From: Flavobacteriales bacterium | GTDB taxonomy: Bacteria > Bacteroidota > Bacteroidia > Flavobacteriales_G > JALEGO01 | Assembly (NCBI GenBank): GCA_020628935.1 | Contig: JAHDEG010000008.1 | Span: forward strand, 62,001 to 126,000 | DNA: 64,000 nt | Direction: 5' to 3' | In this document: one piece after another, positions 1 to 8,543 of the stretch | Position numbering within the stretch: the stretch's first letter is position 1 | How the letters are laid out: every line of letters begins with the position of its first letter | Translations under genes and position numbers: made by a program | The notes under the pieces: generated by a model | Database searches by the model: none | The model's input: the letters and a program-made list of their open reading frames with translations, nothing else | What the model was told of the DNA's origin: nothing

Positions 1-1077
1 CCAATTAATGGAACCGATTATATTGAATTATATGTTGGAAACGCGAAACAAACCGCACATTACTATAAAACAGCTTTCGGATTTCAAAGTTTTGCTTATA
101 AAGGATTAGAAACTGGCTCCACTGATTCTGTTTCATATGCTTTAAAACAAGACAAAATTGTTATTGTGCTAACTACGCCTTTAAAACAAGGTGGAGAAAT
201 TAATGAACACATTAATAAACATGGTGATGGAGTAAAAGTTGTAGCCTTGTGGGTAGATGACGCCACCAAATCGTGGGAAGAAACTACTAAAAGGGGAGCT
301 AAGTCATATTTAGAGCCGATAAGAGAAGATGATGACAATGGCTATGTAATTAAATCGGGTATTCATACATATGGAGATACCGTTCACGTTTTTATTGAAA
401 GAAAAAATTATAAGGGCATATTTTTACCTGGCTTTGTTGAGTCTAAATCAGATTACAATCCTAAGCCCGTTGGGTTGAAGTATATAGACCACATGGTTGG
501 GAATGTAGATTGGGGAGAAATGAATACTTGGGTAGAATTTTATGAAAAAGTAATGGGTTTTTCACAGTTGGTTTCTTTTGATGATAAAGATATTTCTACC
601 GAATACACTGCCTTAATGAGTAAAGTAATGAGCAATGGTAATGGGCGAATTAAGTTTCCAATAAATGAACCAGCCGAAGGGAAAAAGAAATCACAAATAG
701 AAGAGTACATTGATTTTTATAATGGAGCAGGAGTACAGCACATAGCCGTTGCTACCGATAATATTATTGAAACGGTAAAACAGCTAAAAGCTCGGGGAGT
801 AGAGTTTTTATACGTCCCTACATCCTATTATGATGATTTATTAGACAGAGTAGGCCCAATCGAAGAGGATTTAAAGCCTCTTAAAGAGTTAGGGATTCTA
901 ATAGATAGAGATGAAGACGGATATTTACTACAGTTATTTACTAAACCAATTGTAGATAGGCCAACAATGTTTTTTGAGATCATTCAACGCAAAGGAGCTA
1001 AATCGTTCGGAAAAGGAAATTTTAAAGCTCTGTTTGAAGCTATAGAAAGAGAACAAGAACAAAGAGGAACTTTATAA
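1..1077 (+). CDS. hppD: 4-hydroxyphenylpyruvate dioxygenase (5' end cut by window)
   Basis: The reading frame is open from base 1, so the N-terminus lies outside the window. Non-haem Fe(II) dioxygenase of tyrosine catabolism that converts 4-hydroxyphenylpyruvate to homogentisate. Two vicinal-oxygen-chelate domains are present. The three iron ligands of the family are visible in the C-terminal half: His in the KYIDHMVGN stretch (near base 492), His in GVQHIAVATDNI (near base 736) and Glu in FFEIIQRKG (near base 975). The C-terminal length and end match bacterial HPPD. The last 6 bases overlap the convergent nitrilase gene. Homogentisate dioxygenase often neighbours this gene in Bacteroidota and may lie upstream, but it is not visible here. 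Confidence 0.95.
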   Translation, partial: PINGTDYIELYVGNAKQTAHYYKTAFGFQSFAYKGLETGSTDSVSYALKQDKIVIVLTTPLKQGGEINEHINKHGDGVKVVALWVDDATKSWEETTKRGAKSYLEPIREDDDNGYVIKSGIHTYGDTVHVFIERKNYKGIFLPGFVESKSDYNPKPVGLKYIDHMVGNVDWGEMNTWVEFYEKVMGFSQLVSFDDKDISTEYTALMSKVMSNGNGRIKFPINEPAEGKKKSQIEEYIDFYNGAGVQHIAVATDNIIETVKQLKARGVEFLYVPTSYYDDLLDRVGPIEEDLKPLKELGILIDRDEDGYLLQLFTKPIVDRPTMFFEIIQRKGAKSFGKGNFKALFEAIEREQEQRGTL

Positions 1078-1878
1078 TTCTATATTAAAATTATCAGCAT
1101 CCAATCCTGCCGGAAATTTTTCTCGGTAGGATCGGATTTCATTTTTACTAAGTATTACCGTCTCTTCAAATTCCAAATCATTGGTGTTAAATTCTGGGTC
1201 AATTAACGGTTCTCCTTTGTAATTGAATGCATTACTATTACCAGAATAACTTATCCCTTTACCATCCTCACCAACTCTATTTACCCCAATTGAATAACAT
1301 AAATTTTCGTGAGCTCTTGCTTCTAGTAAGTTAATCCATGCGCTTTTTCTAGCTGAGGGCCAATTAGCAACGTAAATCAGTAAATCATAATCGTAAGTGT
1401 TATTTATGAATTTATTTCTACTAAAAACAGGGAATCTTAAATCATAACATATTAGCGGACAAATTTTCCATCCTTTATATTTTACAATAAGCCTATCTCT
1501 ACCAGGGGTGAAATAATTATGTTCATCTGCCATTCTAAATAAATGTCTTTTGTTATAAAAATGTTTTTCTCCGTTGGGCTTAACAAACAATAATCTGTTG
1601 AAATAATCGTTTAGTTCTTTTACAATGTAACTTCCAACAATGGCAAAACCTGTTTTTCTGGCTAAACTAGTCATCCATTTCTCGGTTAATCCATTTGGGG
1701 GTTCAAAACAAATATCGCTTTGCATGGTAAACCCAGTAGTAAACATTTCGGGTAAAATTATAAGGTCTGTTTCACTAGATAGTTTTTCTATCTTTTCCTC
1801 CAGTTTTTCTAGGTTTTTATTGACATCCTCCCAAAATAATTTTGTTTGAATAATGGTTGTTCTTAAGTTTTTTAACAT
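1072..1878 (-). CDS. Carbon-nitrogen hydrolase, omega-amidase-like (YafV/NIT2 type)
   Basis: Nitrilase-superfamily amidase of 268 residues. The catalytic triad is visible: Glu44 in LPEMFTTGF, Lys110 in FYNKRHLF and Cys144 in ICYDLRFP. The FTTGF segment and the short length match the omega-amidase (YafV) group, which hydrolyses 2-oxoglutaramate or 2-oxosuccinamate made by glutamine transaminases. This is a family-based assignment, since a different small amide substrate is possible. It is cytosolic with no signal peptide. The 3' end overlaps the HPPD stop by 6 bases, tail to tail. It is divergent from the TonB receptor gene, with 82 bases between their starts. Confidence 0.85.
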   Translation of the reverse strand: MLKNLRTTIIQTKLFWEDVNKNLEKLEEKIEKLSSETDLIILPEMFTTGFTMQSDICFEPPNGLTEKWMTSLARKTGFAIVGSYIVKELNDYFNRLLFVKPNGEKHFYNKRHLFRMADEHNYFTPGRDRLIVKYKGWKICPLICYDLRFPVFSRNKFINNTYDYDLLIYVANWPSARKSAWINLLEARAHENLCYSIGVNRVGEDGKGISYSGNSNAFNYKGEPLIDPEFNTNDLEFEETVILSKNEIRSYREKFPAGLDADNFNIEL

Positions 1879-1923
1879 GATTCGAATAAATAACCTGTGA
1901 ATAAAATGCTAGTCCCTAAATTA

Positions 1924-1931
1924 TATTTTTG
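1924..1931 (+). promoter_or_regulatory. Candidate -7 box (TAnnTTTG) for the TonB receptor gene
   Basis: A perfect TATTTTTG match to the Bacteroidota -7 consensus ends 29 bases before the ATG of the receptor. No clear TTG is seen at the -33 position. Assigned by motif only. Confidence 0.45.
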
Positions 1932-1960
1932 TAAAATTGCAAATTCTAAAGTAATATATA

Positions 1961-4300
1961 ATGATTAGAAACATTCTCAATACTGTATTTATAGTTGTTT
2001 TTATTTCTCTCGGAACTGTTTTTGCTCAAAAGGGCACGGTCAAAGGAGTTATTACAGATTCAAAAACTAAAGAAACATTGCCTAGCACAAGTGTTTTATA
2101 CAATGGAACAGGCGTTGTAACTGATATTAATGGTAATTATAAATTAGAACTCGATGAAGGTACACATGAGTTAACCTACCAATTTATTGGGTATGAAACT
2201 ATTAAAAGAACAGTAACAGTTAAAGCCAATGAGACACTAGAGCTTAATGTTTCACTTCAAGATTTTGCACAAACTTTAGGAGCTGTGGTTGTTACAGCGG
2301 GTGTTGAGCAGCGAATTGAAGAGGTAACAATGTCAATGGAGGTTATTAGGCCTGATTTGGCAACTGAAAAAGGGGCTAGTGATATTCAAGCAGCTTTAGA
2401 TCAAACACCAGGTGTGCAAATTGTTGATAACGAACCACAGGTAAGAGGTGGTAGTGGATATAACTTTGGTGCAGGAAGTAGAGTAATGATACTAGTAGAT
2501 GATGTTCCTCTTTTATCTGGTGATGCAGGTAGAGCTAATTGGAGCTTCTTGCCAATTGAAAACTTAGAGCAAATTGAGGTTTTAAAAGGAGCTGCATCTG
2601 TACTTTATGGATCGGCAGCATTGAGTGGTGTAATTAACATAAGAACAGCTTTCCCTGATGATGAGCCGGTTACTAAAATTAATTATATGTCTGGTTTTTA
2701 TGATAACCCAAGGTCTTTATATGCTAGGCCGTGGTCTACAGGAAATGTTCCAACGTTCACATCATTAAACTTTTTTCACTCACGTAAAATAGGAAACCTA
2801 GATGTAGTTTGGGGAGGAAATTTATATTCCGATGAGGGGTCAACAGGACCTGAACCAGGAGGTAATAATAATAACTTTGAAAAAAGAGCTCGTACTAATC
2901 TTAATTTAAGATATAGATCTAAAAAAGTGAAAGGATTGAGTTACGGTGTGAATTCAAACTTCCAGTCATCTTCATTTGCAGAGTCCCTCCTTATTTTAGA
3001 TACTGATACAGGTTTTTATACTAGTTTTCCAGGCTCACAAACATTAGGAGCTAGTGTTAAATGGTATATCGATCCATATATCACATATGCCAAAAACGCA
3101 TTTGAAAAACATTCTGTAAAAACAAGATGGTTCAACAACGGAAACCTGAATAATAATGGTCAATCTAACAGAAGCGATTGGTTTTTCGCAACATACCAGT
3201 ATTACCGTAAAATTAGAGCTATTGACTTAGACGTAACATTAGGTTTGGTAGGAAGTCAAACATATTCGGTGTCTGAACTTTATAGTGGTAATGCAGATGG
3301 AACTGGAGAGAGCCAAGCAGAAAATCAAGCAGTATTCTTACAACTTGATAAACGTTTTTTTGAAAGACTAAATGTTTCTGCAGGAGCAAGATATGAGCGT
3401 TTTAAAATTAATGATACAGAAGAATCTAAACCTGTATTTAGAGCAGGGTTTAACTTTAAAGCCGCAGAGTATACTTACATCAGAGGTTCTTGGGGGCAAG
3501 GATATAGATTTCCTACCATTGCAGAGAAATTCATAAATACTCAAGTAGGCCCTGTACGTATATTTCCTAATGAAAATATAGAGTCTGAGTCTAGTTCAAA
3601 TGCAGAAATAGGGGTTAAACAAGGAGTTAAAATAGGTGAGTTCAAAGGTTTTTTAGACGTTGCAGTATTCAGACAAGATATTGTAAATGCTATCGAGTTT
3701 AATTTTGGTGCATTTGGTAATACTGGTAACCCATTTAACGATTTAGGCTTTAAATCAATTAATATTGAGGATTCTCGTGTTCAGGGGGCTGAAATTTCTT
3801 TAGCTGGCCAAGGTAAAATAGGTCCGATAGATGTAACCGCACTAGTTGGGTACACTTATTTAGAGCCATTTAATTTAAACCCTAATGCAGCAATAGATAC
3901 ATCTGGAACAAGTGATATAACTTATTTAAGTTCTAGTATAGATTCTTCTGGTATTTTAAAATATCGTTACGAGCATATGATTAAAAGTGATGTATCGTTT
4001 AGGTATAAGAAATTTACCTTAGGTTTAACGTATAACCGCTTGTCTTGGATGAAAAATTACGATAGAGTATTTATTGATTTTGATGAAGTTGGAATACTAC
4101 CAACAGGCCTTTCAGAGTATCGTGAAAATACGATCGGAGATCCAATTCAGTGGATGGATGTTAGAATGCTTTATGATTTTAATGACAGCTTTAGACTATC
4201 GTTTATATCCAACAACGCAGGAAATGCTGAATACATGATCAGGCCACTTAAAAACTCTAACCCGCGTAAGTTTTTAGTTCAATTTACTTGGAAGTTTTAG
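1961..4300 (+). CDS. TonB-dependent outer-membrane receptor with CarboxypepD_reg domain
   Basis: Outer-membrane active transporter of 779 residues. Residues 1-22 form a Sec signal peptide ending FAQ. Residues 24-100 form a CarboxypepD_reg-like beta-sandwich, a common N-terminal extension in Bacteroidota receptors. The plug covers about 108-230, with the conserved LEQIEVLKG and VLYGSAALSGVINI segments. The rest is a 22-strand-type barrel ending in a terminal Phe (FTWKF), the usual barrel-assembly signal. There is no SusD partner, so this is a stand-alone receptor, more like iron, haem or cobalamin receptors than a glycan importer. The substrate cannot be read from sequence. A small barrel gene follows after 11 bases, probably in the same transcript. 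Confidence 0.93.
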   Translation: MIRNILNTVFIVVFISLGTVFAQKGTVKGVITDSKTKETLPSTSVLYNGTGVVTDINGNYKLELDEGTHELTYQFIGYETIKRTVTVKANETLELNVSLQDFAQTLGAVVVTAGVEQRIEEVTMSMEVIRPDLATEKGASDIQAALDQTPGVQIVDNEPQVRGGSGYNFGAGSRVMILVDDVPLLSGDAGRANWSFLPIENLEQIEVLKGAASVLYGSAALSGVINIRTAFPDDEPVTKINYMSGFYDNPRSLYARPWSTGNVPTFTSLNFFHSRKIGNLDVVWGGNLYSDEGSTGPEPGGNNNNFEKRARTNLNLRYRSKKVKGLSYGVNSNFQSSSFAESLLILDTDTGFYTSFPGSQTLGASVKWYIDPYITYAKNAFEKHSVKTRWFNNGNLNNNGQSNRSDWFFATYQYYRKIRAIDLDVTLGLVGSQTYSVSELYSGNADGTGESQAENQAVFLQLDKRFFERLNVSAGARYERFKINDTEESKPVFRAGFNFKAAEYTYIRGSWGQGYRFPTIAEKFINTQVGPVRIFPNENIESESSSNAEIGVKQGVKIGEFKGFLDVAVFRQDIVNAIEFNFGAFGNTGNPFNDLGFKSINIEDSRVQGAEISLAGQGKIGPIDVTALVGYTYLEPFNLNPNAAIDTSGTSDITYLSSSIDSSGILKYRYEHMIKSDVSFRYKKFTLGLTYNRLSWMKNYDRVFIDFDEVGILPTGLSEYRENTIGDPIQWMDVRMLYDFNDSFRLSFISNNAGNAEYMIRPLKNSNPRKFLVQFTWKF

Positions 4301-4311
4301 ACTTGTAATCT

Positions 4312-4944
4312 ATGACTAGGTTTCTGTGTGTTATATTTTTGAGCTGGTTTATTATGCAAGATGGCTTTGCTCAATCAAGTAATCGATTCAAAGGTGGCTT
4401 TCAAGCAGGCTTTACTAGTTCTCAAATACATGGCGATGGGTTTGCTGGTTTTGATAAAGCCGGTTGGACTGCCGGTTTCTTTCTAGAAAATAACCTCTCT
4501 AAGAAATCGACATTTCAAGTAGAGCTTAACTATATTACCAAGGGAAGCTTTGACCCCCCTAACTTTCAAATTGGAAAAAACAACTGGAAACGCATTCATT
4601 TGGGGTATGTTGAAATGCCTTTAATTCTTAAGTTTAATATAAAAAAGATCATTCTCGATGTAGGATTATCTGGCGGTTTTCTAGCGCATGAAAAACAGTC
4701 TGATGCAAATACTGTTTTGGAAGGAAGAGACATAATTATTGGACCCTTTAAACGATACGAAATCAGTTACCTGCTTGGTGTAGAATATCACTTTAATGAT
4801 CAATGGGGTGTTTCAGGCAGAACAGGTTCAAGTTTGCTACCCGTAACTAATCAAGTAAGATTTGAGAGAATTATTTGGGGTTTTTTTGGAGGATCATATT
4901 CTCAGTATTTAAACCTTTCGCTACGCTACAGGTTTAAGTCTTAA
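4312..4944 (+). CDS. PorT-like outer-membrane beta-barrel protein
   Basis: Protein of 210 residues with a signal peptide ending near residue 20 (DGFAQ). Amphipathic strands are rich in Gly and aromatic residues. The opening FKGGFQAGFTSSQIHGDGFAGFDKAG-type region is typical of the small outer-membrane beta-barrel family (PorT or OMP_b-brl_2) of Bacteroidota, and the segment around GVEYHFNDQWGVSGRTG is typical of its last hairpins. The molecular role is unknown. It starts 11 bases after the TonB receptor and 10 bases before ubiX, so the three genes are likely co-transcribed, but a functional link between them is only inferred. Confidence 0.75.
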   Translation: MTRFLCVIFLSWFIMQDGFAQSSNRFKGGFQAGFTSSQIHGDGFAGFDKAGWTAGFFLENNLSKKSTFQVELNYITKGSFDPPNFQIGKNNWKRIHLGYVEMPLILKFNIKKIILDVGLSGGFLAHEKQSDANTVLEGRDIIIGPFKRYEISYLLGVEYHFNDQWGVSGRTGSSLLPVTNQVRFERIIWGFFGGSYSQYLNLSLRYRFKS

Positions 4945-4954
4945 ACGTAGCTCT

Positions 4955-5530
4955 ATGAATAATATTCCTAAAAAAATTATCGTTGCTGTTTCAGGAGCAA
5001 GTGGTTCAATTTACGCGAAAGTGTTATTTGATAAGCTCGAAAAATATAAAAAAACCAATTCTGAAATTCAAATAGGTGTTGTAATGTCAAAGAATGCTAA
5101 AGACGTTTGGAAACATGAGCTAGGTAATAATAGTTACGATTCGTATTCTTTTTCTTTCTACGATAAGAATGATTTTATGGCTCCATTTGCTTCAGGTTCT
5201 GCTATGTATACAGCGATGATAGCTTGTCCGTGTTCAATGGGTACTCTAGCCAGAATATCAGCAGGTATAAGTAATGACTTGGTCACCCGGTCAGCAGACG
5301 TTATTTTGAAAGAAAGGAGAAAGTTAGTTTTAATTACTAGAGAGACACCTCTTAATTTAATTCAAATTAATAATATGAGAGATGTTACATTGGCTGGCGC
5401 TATCGTTTTACCAGCAAGTCCGTCTTTTTACAGCATACCCAAAAGTATAGAAGAGATTGCTTCAACAGTAGTTGATAGGTCACTTGACATAATAGGTGTT
5501 CCTAACAATAGTTATCGATGGAGTTCCTAA
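4955..5530 (+). CDS. ubiX: Flavin prenyltransferase UbiX
   Basis: Flavoprotein of 191 residues that transfers a dimethylallyl group to FMN. This makes the prenylated flavin needed by UbiD-type decarboxylases in quinone and aromatic metabolism. The N-terminal KIIVAVSGASGSIYAKVLF segment (residues 7-25) is the FMN-phosphate-binding glycine/serine loop. The MYTAMIACPCSMGTLARISAG and LVLITRETPLNLIQINNM segments are the family's conserved FMN and active-site stretches. Length is normal for the family. No ubiD is present in the window. It sits at the end of a probable TonB receptor / barrel / ubiX transcript. Confidence 0.93.
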   Translation: MNNIPKKIIVAVSGASGSIYAKVLFDKLEKYKKTNSEIQIGVVMSKNAKDVWKHELGNNSYDSYSFSFYDKNDFMAPFASGSAMYTAMIACPCSMGTLARISAGISNDLVTRSADVILKERRKLVLITRETPLNLIQINNMRDVTLAGAIVLPASPSFYSIPKSIEEIASTVVDRSLDIIGVPNNSYRWSS

Positions 5531-5532
5531 AC

Positions 5533-5664
5533 TTAGCTGGGAATCTCTACTGGAGTCTCAGTAATAATCTTACCATAAGCAGGACATCTTTCGTGCGACT
5601 TGCACGATGAAACTAAAATTGCTAAAGTAAAAACGGAACCAAGAGTTAAAAGAATCTTTTTCAT
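5533..5664 (-). CDS. Small lipoprotein, 43 residues
   Basis: The reverse strand encodes 43 residues from ATG 5664 to TAA 5533. The N-terminus MKKILLTLGSVFTLAILVSSC is a textbook lipoprotein signal with the lipobox Cys at residue 21. The mature peptide is only 23 residues and includes the motif CKSHERCPAYGK. I recall similar short Cys-rich lipoproteins in other Bacteroidota, but this could not be checked. It lies antisense in the gap between ubiX and ung, convergent with ubiX. No function is known. The clean start, signal and stop make a real gene likely despite its size. Confidence 0.7.
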   Translation of the reverse strand: MKKILLTLGSVFTLAILVSSCKSHERCPAYGKIITETPVEIPS

Positions 5665-5725
5665 ATCTATAATTAAGAAAACTTAAATTTACAATATATA
5701 ATTGTAATTATTACTAAGTTTTGTC

Positions 5726-5753
5726 TTGGTTTAACGTCATAAATGTAGTTTTG
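5726..5753 (+). promoter_or_regulatory. Candidate promoter for ung (TTG ... TAGTTTTG)
   Basis: A perfect TAnnTTTG box (5746-5753) is preceded by TTG at 5726-5728 with 17 bases between, close to the -33/-7 arrangement of the Bacteroidota primary sigma factor. The ung ATG follows 17 bases after the box. Confidence 0.5.
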
Positions 5754-5770
5754 TTGCAATTTCATGAATT

Positions 5771-6448
5771 ATGAGTGTAAATCCTCAAATAGAAGATAGT
5801 TGGAAGCAAGTATTGCTCCCTGAATTTGGAAAAAAATATTTTTTAGATTTAAAGCAGTTTTTAATAGAAGAACGAAAAAAGTATACTATTCTTCCTTCTG
5901 GTCGAAATATTTTTCAAGCCTTCAACCAAACACCGTTCAATGATCTTAAAGTGGTGGTCATTGGTCAAGATCCTTATCATGGGTTAAATCAAGCCCACGG
6001 TTTGAGTTTCTCTGTTCAAAAGGGAGTGAAAGTCCCCCCCTCATTGCAAAACATTTATAAAGAACTAAAAATGGATTTAGGTATTAACCCACCTAATCAT
6101 GGCTGTTTAACGGGTTGGGCATCTCAAGGTGTTTTTTTATTAAATGCTATACTAACTGTGCGTGCAAGTGAACCTGCCTCACACAAAGACAAAGGCTGGG
6201 AAGTATTTACTGATGAGGTTATTAAAATAATTTCAACCCAAAAACAAAATGTTGTATTTCTTTTATGGGGTAAATTTGCTCAATCTAAGGCAGAGTTAAT
6301 TGATGAAACAAAGCATTTAGTTTTAAAGGCAGCTCATCCGTCTCCTTTTGCAGCACACCGAGGTTTTTTTGGTTGCAAACATTTTTCTAAAACAAACGAG
6401 TATTTAAAATCTCATAGTATTAAAGAAATTAATTGGTCACTAGCTTAG
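5771..6448 (+). CDS. ung: Uracil-DNA glycosylase, family 1
   Basis: Removes uracil from DNA as the first step of base-excision repair. The protein has 225 residues, normal for the family. The water-activating motif GQDPYHG is at 65-71, with catalytic Asp67. The minor-groove intercalation loop AHPSPFAAHRGFFGCKHFS holds catalytic His189. VVFLLWGKFAQ is the conserved strand before that loop. Its 3' end overlaps the convergent mnmD gene by 20 bases, so the last six codons of each are complementary to the other. It has its own promoter immediately upstream. Confidence 0.97.
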   Translation: MSVNPQIEDSWKQVLLPEFGKKYFLDLKQFLIEERKKYTILPSGRNIFQAFNQTPFNDLKVVVIGQDPYHGLNQAHGLSFSVQKGVKVPPSLQNIYKELKMDLGINPPNHGCLTGWASQGVFLLNAILTVRASEPASHKDKGWEVFTDEVIKIISTQKQNVVFLLWGKFAQSKAELIDETKHLVLKAAHPSPFAAHRGFFGCKHFSKTNEYLKSHSIKEINWSLA

Positions 6449-7124
6449 TTGCTCTAAGCATTTCACGTTTTCCATCAGTAGGTCCCGCTAGTTTTTCAAT
6501 AGTAAATCCAACCTCTTTTAACGTTCTTTTAACAATACCTTTACAACAGTAGGTTACTAAAACAGCATTCTTTTTCATGCTCCTATAAATGACTTCAAAT
6601 ATTTCTTGAGTCCATAGTTCTGGTTGCTTATCTGGTGCAAATGCATCAAAATAAACAACATTATAAAAATCGTCTGCCAAAACAGTTAGCTCTAGTTCAG
6701 TGCTTATTTTTTTTAGTATAAATAAGTCGCCAATCAAAGTTGGAGTATTAAAAGCACTTTTATGCATAGTATTAAAACTCCTGGTATACATTTTGTTTAG
6801 AGGTATTTTCTCATTATAATTAAGTTGATCTATAATATCTAATGAAAGAGGCTTGGGTTCAATACTGTGATAGTTAATCATTACATTGTTTTCATCCCCA
6901 AAAATTAATGAAAGAATTGTGTTTAATCCAGTTCCGAAACCTATTTCAAGCAAATTTATTTTGTCTTCAAGTTTTGCTTTATATTCAAGCCCGCTTTTAA
7001 TGTAAACATGAAGTGCTTCAACAATTGCGCCATGAGAGCTGTGGTAGTGTTCATTTAAATGAGGTAAAAATAACGTGTGACTACCGTCTTTAGTTGTTTC
7101 AATTTCAATTTTATTCTCCTTCAT
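6429..7124 (-). CDS. mnmD: tRNA (mnm5s2U34) methyltransferase, MnmD-type stand-alone domain
   Basis: SAM-dependent methyltransferase of 231 residues (former DUF752) that makes the last methylation of 5-methylaminomethyl-2-thiouridine at the tRNA wobble position. Motif I is LLEIGFGTGLNT (58-69). Motif IV is the family-specific VVYFDAFAPDKQPELW (156-171). Unlike E. coli MnmC there is no fused FAD oxidase (MnmC1) domain, which is the usual state in Bacteroidota. Tail-to-tail overlap with ung is 20 bases. It is divergent from the NfeD gene across a 49-base gap. Confidence 0.88.
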   Translation of the reverse strand: MKENKIEIETTKDGSHTLFLPHLNEHYHSSHGAIVEALHVYIKSGLEYKAKLEDKINLLEIGFGTGLNTILSLIFGDENNVMINYHSIEPKPLSLDIIDQLNYNEKIPLNKMYTRSFNTMHKSAFNTPTLIGDLFILKKISTELELTVLADDFYNVVYFDAFAPDKQPELWTQEIFEVIYRSMKKNAVLVTYCCKGIVKRTLKEVGFTIEKLAGPTDGKREMLRATKLVTN

Positions 7125-7173
7125 GTAGTTTGCTTGCTAATAGTAGCATAAAAATATGTAAATTTAATGTTCA

Positions 7174-7614
7174 ATGTGGGATTTATATGTAATATGGTTT
7201 GTGGTAGCAGTTACTTTATTCACTGTAGAGGCTATTACCCCTGGGGTATTTATTTTTATGTTCTTTGGTGTAGGTGCATTAGTAAATGGAGTAATTACTT
7301 TTTTTGCTCCCGATTTCGCACTTATATATCAAGGATTAATATTCTTAGTAATATCAATAGGGAGTATACTCCTTTTTAGAAATCAAATTAGGAGTAAATT
7401 CTTCAACGAAAAAAAATCTGAAGATCAGTTAAAAGATGATTTTAATGGAAAAAAAGTCACAGCAGCTGTTAATTTCGTTAATCAAGTAGGTACCGTTAAC
7501 TTTAATGGTTCACTTTGGAAAGCTGAGTCATTAGATGAGGATGTGATGTTAGGAGAGATATTAATAATTAAAGATTACAACAATATAACACTTACAGTTA
7601 AACGTTTAAAATAG
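7174..7614 (+). CDS. NfeD-like membrane protein
   Basis: Short-form NfeD protein of 146 residues. Two to three hydrophobic helices occupy residues 1-68, followed by a soluble OB-fold domain at about 85-146 (VGTVNFNGSLWKAESLDEDVMLGEI is the conserved core). Short NfeD proteins are the standard partners of SPFH/stomatin proteins and probably anchor or modulate them in the membrane. The SPFH gene starts 5 bases downstream, which fits that pairing. The ATG at 7174 begins MWDLYVIW, directly entering the first membrane helix. An out-of-frame ATG lies at 7167. It lacks the ClpP-like protease domain of long NfeD. Confidence 0.85.
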   Translation: MWDLYVIWFVVAVTLFTVEAITPGVFIFMFFGVGALVNGVITFFAPDFALIYQGLIFLVISIGSILLFRNQIRSKFFNEKKSEDQLKDDFNGKKVTAAVNFVNQVGTVNFNGSLWKAESLDEDVMLGEILIIKDYNNITLTVKRLK

Positions 7615-7619
7615 AAGTT

Positions 7620-8543
7620 ATGTCTACACCATTTATTCTTTTAGTAGTTATTTTAATATTCACAATAGTTGTATTAAGTGCTACGGTAAAAATTGTACCA
7701 ACCAAACAGGCTTTTATCGTTGAGCGATTAGGAAAATACCGAACCACACTCAAAGCAGGTTTAAACTTACTTATTCCCTTTTTCGACCGTGTGCAATATA
7801 AGCATACATTAAAAGAGCAAGCTATGGATGTAGCAGAACAAGTTTGTATAACAAGAGATAATATTTCTGTTGGGGTAGATGGAGTACTTTATTTTCAGGT
7901 AATAGACCCAGTAAGAGCATCTTATGGGATAGACAATTACCGTTTTGCATCTGTACAAATTGCTCAAACAACTATGAGAAGTATTATAGGTAAGATGGAA
8001 TTAGATAAAACTTTTGAAGAACGTGACACTATTAATGCACAAATCGTCCAAGCGATTGATCAAGCGAGTGATCCATGGGGTGTTAAGGTTACTCGTTATG
8101 AGGTGAAAAACATAGTTCCTCCACAGAGTATAAAAGATGCAATGGAGAAGCAAATGCGTGCTGAAAGGGAAAAAAGAGCAACCATTGCCGAATCTGAAGG
8201 AGAAAAATTTGCTCGAATCAATGTTGCCGAAGGAGAAAAGCAAGAGTTGATTGCAAAATCTGAAGGTAACATGACCCGCCAAGTAAATGAAGCAAAAGGT
8301 AAAGCAGCCGAAATAGAGTCTATAGCAGTTGCAACTGCAATGGGTATTAAAGCAATAGCAGAGGCTATTGGTTCTTCAAATGGTAAAGATGCAGTTAATT
8401 TAAGAATTGCAGAGCAGTATATAGGTGAGTTTGGTAAATTAGCTGCAAAAAGTAATAATATGATTATTCCATCTAATATGGCAGATATTTCAAGTATTAT
8501 AGCAACAGCTACTAGTGTTATTAAGCAAGGTGATCAAAAATAA
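7620..8543 (+). CDS. SPFH/stomatin-type membrane protein (paraslipin, QmcA-like)
   Basis: Protein of 307 residues with one N-terminal membrane helix (about 4-24). A Band-7/SPFH domain follows (VPTKQAFIVERLGKYRTTLKAG at the start, DPWGVKVTRYEVKNIVPP in the middle). A long Ala/Glu-rich helical region (about 175-255) resembles the coiled coils that build SPFH oligomers. The C-terminal MIIPSNMADISS segment is typical of paraslipins. It probably forms ring or cage assemblies organising membrane microdomains and proteases. It is paired with the NfeD gene upstream, and its last 14 bases overlap the start of the next lipoprotein gene. Confidence 0.88.
   Translation: MSTPFILLVVILIFTIVVLSATVKIVPTKQAFIVERLGKYRTTLKAGLNLLIPFFDRVQYKHTLKEQAMDVAEQVCITRDNISVGVDGVLYFQVIDPVRASYGIDNYRFASVQIAQTTMRSIIGKMELDKTFEERDTINAQIVQAIDQASDPWGVKVTRYEVKNIVPPQSIKDAMEKQMRAEREKRATIAESEGEKFARINVAEGEKQELIAKSEGNMTRQVNEAKGKAAEIESIAVATAMGIKAIAEAIGSSNGKDAVNLRIAEQYIGEFGKLAAKSNNMIIPSNMADISSIIATATSVIKQGDQK

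Noticed and set aside
4312-5530. Iron-uptake or quinone operon made of TonB receptor, barrel and ubiX
   Set aside because: Close spacing only; nothing in the three proteins indicates a shared pathway.
7167-7379. 70-codon frame overlapping the NfeD gene start
   Set aside because: Out of frame with NfeD, with unlikely Cys/aromatic composition; NfeD from 7174 is clear.
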